Assembly (NCBI GenBank): GCA_016716605.1 | Contig: JADJWA010000001.1 | Coordinates: forward strand, 2,401,001-2,465,000 | DNA: 64,000 bases | Direction of reading: 5' to 3' | DNA from: Flavobacteriales bacterium | GTDB taxonomy: Bacteria; Bacteroidota; Bacteroidia; Flavobacteriales_F; PHOS-HE28 | Shown here: piece after piece, positions 62,998 to 64,000 of the stretch | How the letters are laid out: every line of letters starts with the position of its first letter | How positions within the stretch are numbered: position 1 is the stretch's first letter | Notes under the pieces: model-generated | Databases searched by the model: none | What the model was told of the DNA's origin: nothing | What the model saw: the letters and a program-made list of their open reading frames with translations, nothing else | Translations under genes and position numbers: made by a program

Positions 62998-64000
62998 ATG
63001 CCGAACGCCACATCCGTGAGTGCGGGAGCCTTGGACGCGCTGCGCGAGCTGCTCTCCGCGCCGAAGCGGCTCGCCTTGGTCACGCACTACAATCCGGACG
63101 GCGATGCGATCGGGTCCTCGCTCGGGCTCATGCATCTGTTGCGCGCACGCGGGCATCAGGCGCAGGTGGTGCTGCCCAACGCGGCGCCCGCATTCCTGCG
63201 GTGGATGCCGGGCTACAACGGGTCGATCGCGGCGGATTCACAGAAAGCGCAATGCATCGCCGCCCTGCGCAGCTCCGATGCCGTAATCGCTCTCGACTTC
63301 AACCGGCGCGACCGCGTGGGCGTCCTGGAAGAGGCATTGCGACAGGCGCACCTCACCGTGCTCATCGACCATCACCAGGAACCGGAGGACTTCGCGGCCA
63401 TCGCCTTCTCGGACACCAGTGCCTGCGCCACCAGCCAGATGGTCTTCGATATCGCCGATGCCCTGGGCTGGAAAGAGCTCATCAGCCCCGAGGCGGCCAC
63501 CTGCCTCTACACGGGCATCGTCACCGATTCCGGCAGCTTCCGCTTCGGCAGCACCACGCCGCACACCATGCGCGTTGCGGCGCACCTCATGGAGCGCGGG
63601 GTGCGCATCACCGATGTGCATGAGGCGGTGAGCGACGACAACCGGCCCGAGCGCCTGCGCCTGCTGGGATTCGCGCTCACGGAGCGCATGACCGTGCTGC
63701 CGGAGCTCGCCACGGCCATCATCGCCCTCAGCCTCGACGACCTGAAGCGCTTCGGCTATCAGCAGGGCGATACCGAGGGCTTCGTGAACTACGGCCTCTC
63801 GATGCATGGCATCCGCCTCGCTGCCTTGTTCATCGAACGGCCCGATCTGGTGAAGGTGAGCCTGCGCAGCAAAGGACAGCTTCCGGTTGACGGGCTCATG
63901 CGCAACCACTTCAATGGCGGCGGCCACCGCAACGCTGCCGGCGGCCAGGCCAAGGAGCCCTTGTCCGCCGCGGTGGATCGGCTTCGCGCCTTGCTGCCTG
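62998..64000 (+). CDS. nrnA: DHH family phosphoesterase, NrnA-like (partial at window end)
   Basis: The visible 334 codons make nearly the whole of a bifunctional oligoribonuclease / 3'-phosphoadenosine-5'-phosphate phosphatase of the NrnA type. DHH metal motifs: HYNPDGDAIGSSLG (about 30-43), ALDFNRRD (about 99-106), the eponymous DHH in LIDHHQEPED, TDSGSFRFGST, and the C-terminal DHHA1 nucleotide-binding GGGHRNAAGG (about 309-318). It runs off the right edge of the window with no stop in view, lacking at most a few residues. Known members recycle nanoRNA and pAp. The start ATG at 62998 fits the family; a TAACTTGG sequence just upstream resembles a -7 box. Confidence 0.92.
   Translation, partial: MPNATSVSAGALDALRELLSAPKRLALVTHYNPDGDAIGSSLGLMHLLRARGHQAQVVLPNAAPAFLRWMPGYNGSIAADSQKAQCIAALRSSDAVIALDFNRRDRVGVLEEALRQAHLTVLIDHHQEPEDFAAIAFSDTSACATSQMVFDIADALGWKELISPEAATCLYTGIVTDSGSFRFGSTTPHTMRVAAHLMERGVRITDVHEAVSDDNRPERLRLLGFALTERMTVLPELATAIIALSLDDLKRFGYQQGDTEGFVNYGLSMHGIRLAALFIERPDLVKVSLRSKGQLPVDGLMRNHFNGGGHRNAAGGQAKEPLSAAVDRLRALLP

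Noticed and set aside
63238..63927. A 229-codon minus-strand frame at the right end
   Set aside because: It lies wholly opposite the DHH phosphoesterase, whose metal motifs are intact, and has no protein-like features.

Overview
The window reads as a chromosomal segment from a high-GC member of the Bacteroidota, most likely a Flavobacteriales-like lineage. Four kinds of evidence support this. Many proteins carry a type IX secretion (T9SS) C-terminal sorting domain (type A at seven or eight loci, one type B). Putative T9SS or gliding-related parts are present (a PorE-like TPR/PD40/OmpA protein, a PorG/DUF6089 barrel, a small GldL-N-like membrane protein). Genes are preceded by the Bacteroidota -7 promoter element TAnnTTTG, here often TAnnTTCG, and there are no convincing Shine-Dalgarno sequences. 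Finally, lineage-typical families recur (DUF983, DUF6089, DUF721 after recF, a short protein usually annotated as phosphoribosylpyrophosphate synthetase). No prophage, transposase, CRISPR array or rRNA operon was seen.

Layout. 0-6.2 kb: an MBOAT/SGNH-like O-acetylation pair, small unknown proteins, tRNA-Pro(CGG), an orphan OmpR-type regulator, tRNA-Gly(CCC), MsrA, DUF983 and a lipoprotein with a degenerate methyltransferase-like fold. 6.4-14 kb: MarR, a PhoD-like phosphatase, an orphan LuxR-type regulator, a BadF/GlcNAc-kinase-like ATPase, a membrane patatin, a PabA/TrpG amidotransferase and an SRAP (YedK) protein. 14.2-19.2 kb: a translationally coupled three-gene operon of secreted proteins (arylsulfotransferase-like, CotH + lamin-tail, beta-propeller). 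19.3-22.8 kb: a PIF1-like helicase, a small conserved protein and an AT-richer orphan. 22.8-26.8 kb: the divergent cyanophycin pair cphA/cphB, with a DUF3817 gene after cphB. 26.9-39 kb: housekeeping enzymes (GNAT, M42 aminopeptidase, MnmD, nitroreductase) mixed with large secreted T9SS proteins and envelope proteins. 39-46 kb: a CPBP protease, then a membrane-anchored CotH-like/beta-helix protein coupled to an atypical metallophosphoesterase, an NDP-sugar epimerase and asparagine synthetase. 46-52.5 kb: PorG-like barrel, nitronate monooxygenase-like enzyme, type B T9SS protein, guaB and a YwqK-like protein. 52.5-56.2 kb: GldL-N-like protein, VOC protein, an acidic-tail protein coupled to a deoxyhypusine-synthase-like enzyme, recF and DUF721. 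56.2-60.8 kb: a more AT-rich, gene-poor stretch with two further secreted proteins, one carrying an S74 intramolecular chaperone. 61-64 kb: ndk, two conserved envelope proteins and an NrnA-like DHH phosphoesterase cut by the window edge.

No clear-cut new defence or mobile system is visible. The most interesting points are: the repeated placement of TAnnTTyG boxes only 3-5 nt before start codons, which implies leaderless transcripts; two different CotH-type proteins, one coupled to a metallophosphoesterase with an unusual metal-ligand set; a deoxyhypusine-synthase homologue lacking the expected catalytic lysine; an S74 self-cleaving module placed before a T9SS signal; and local low-GC patches inside otherwise GC-rich genes.
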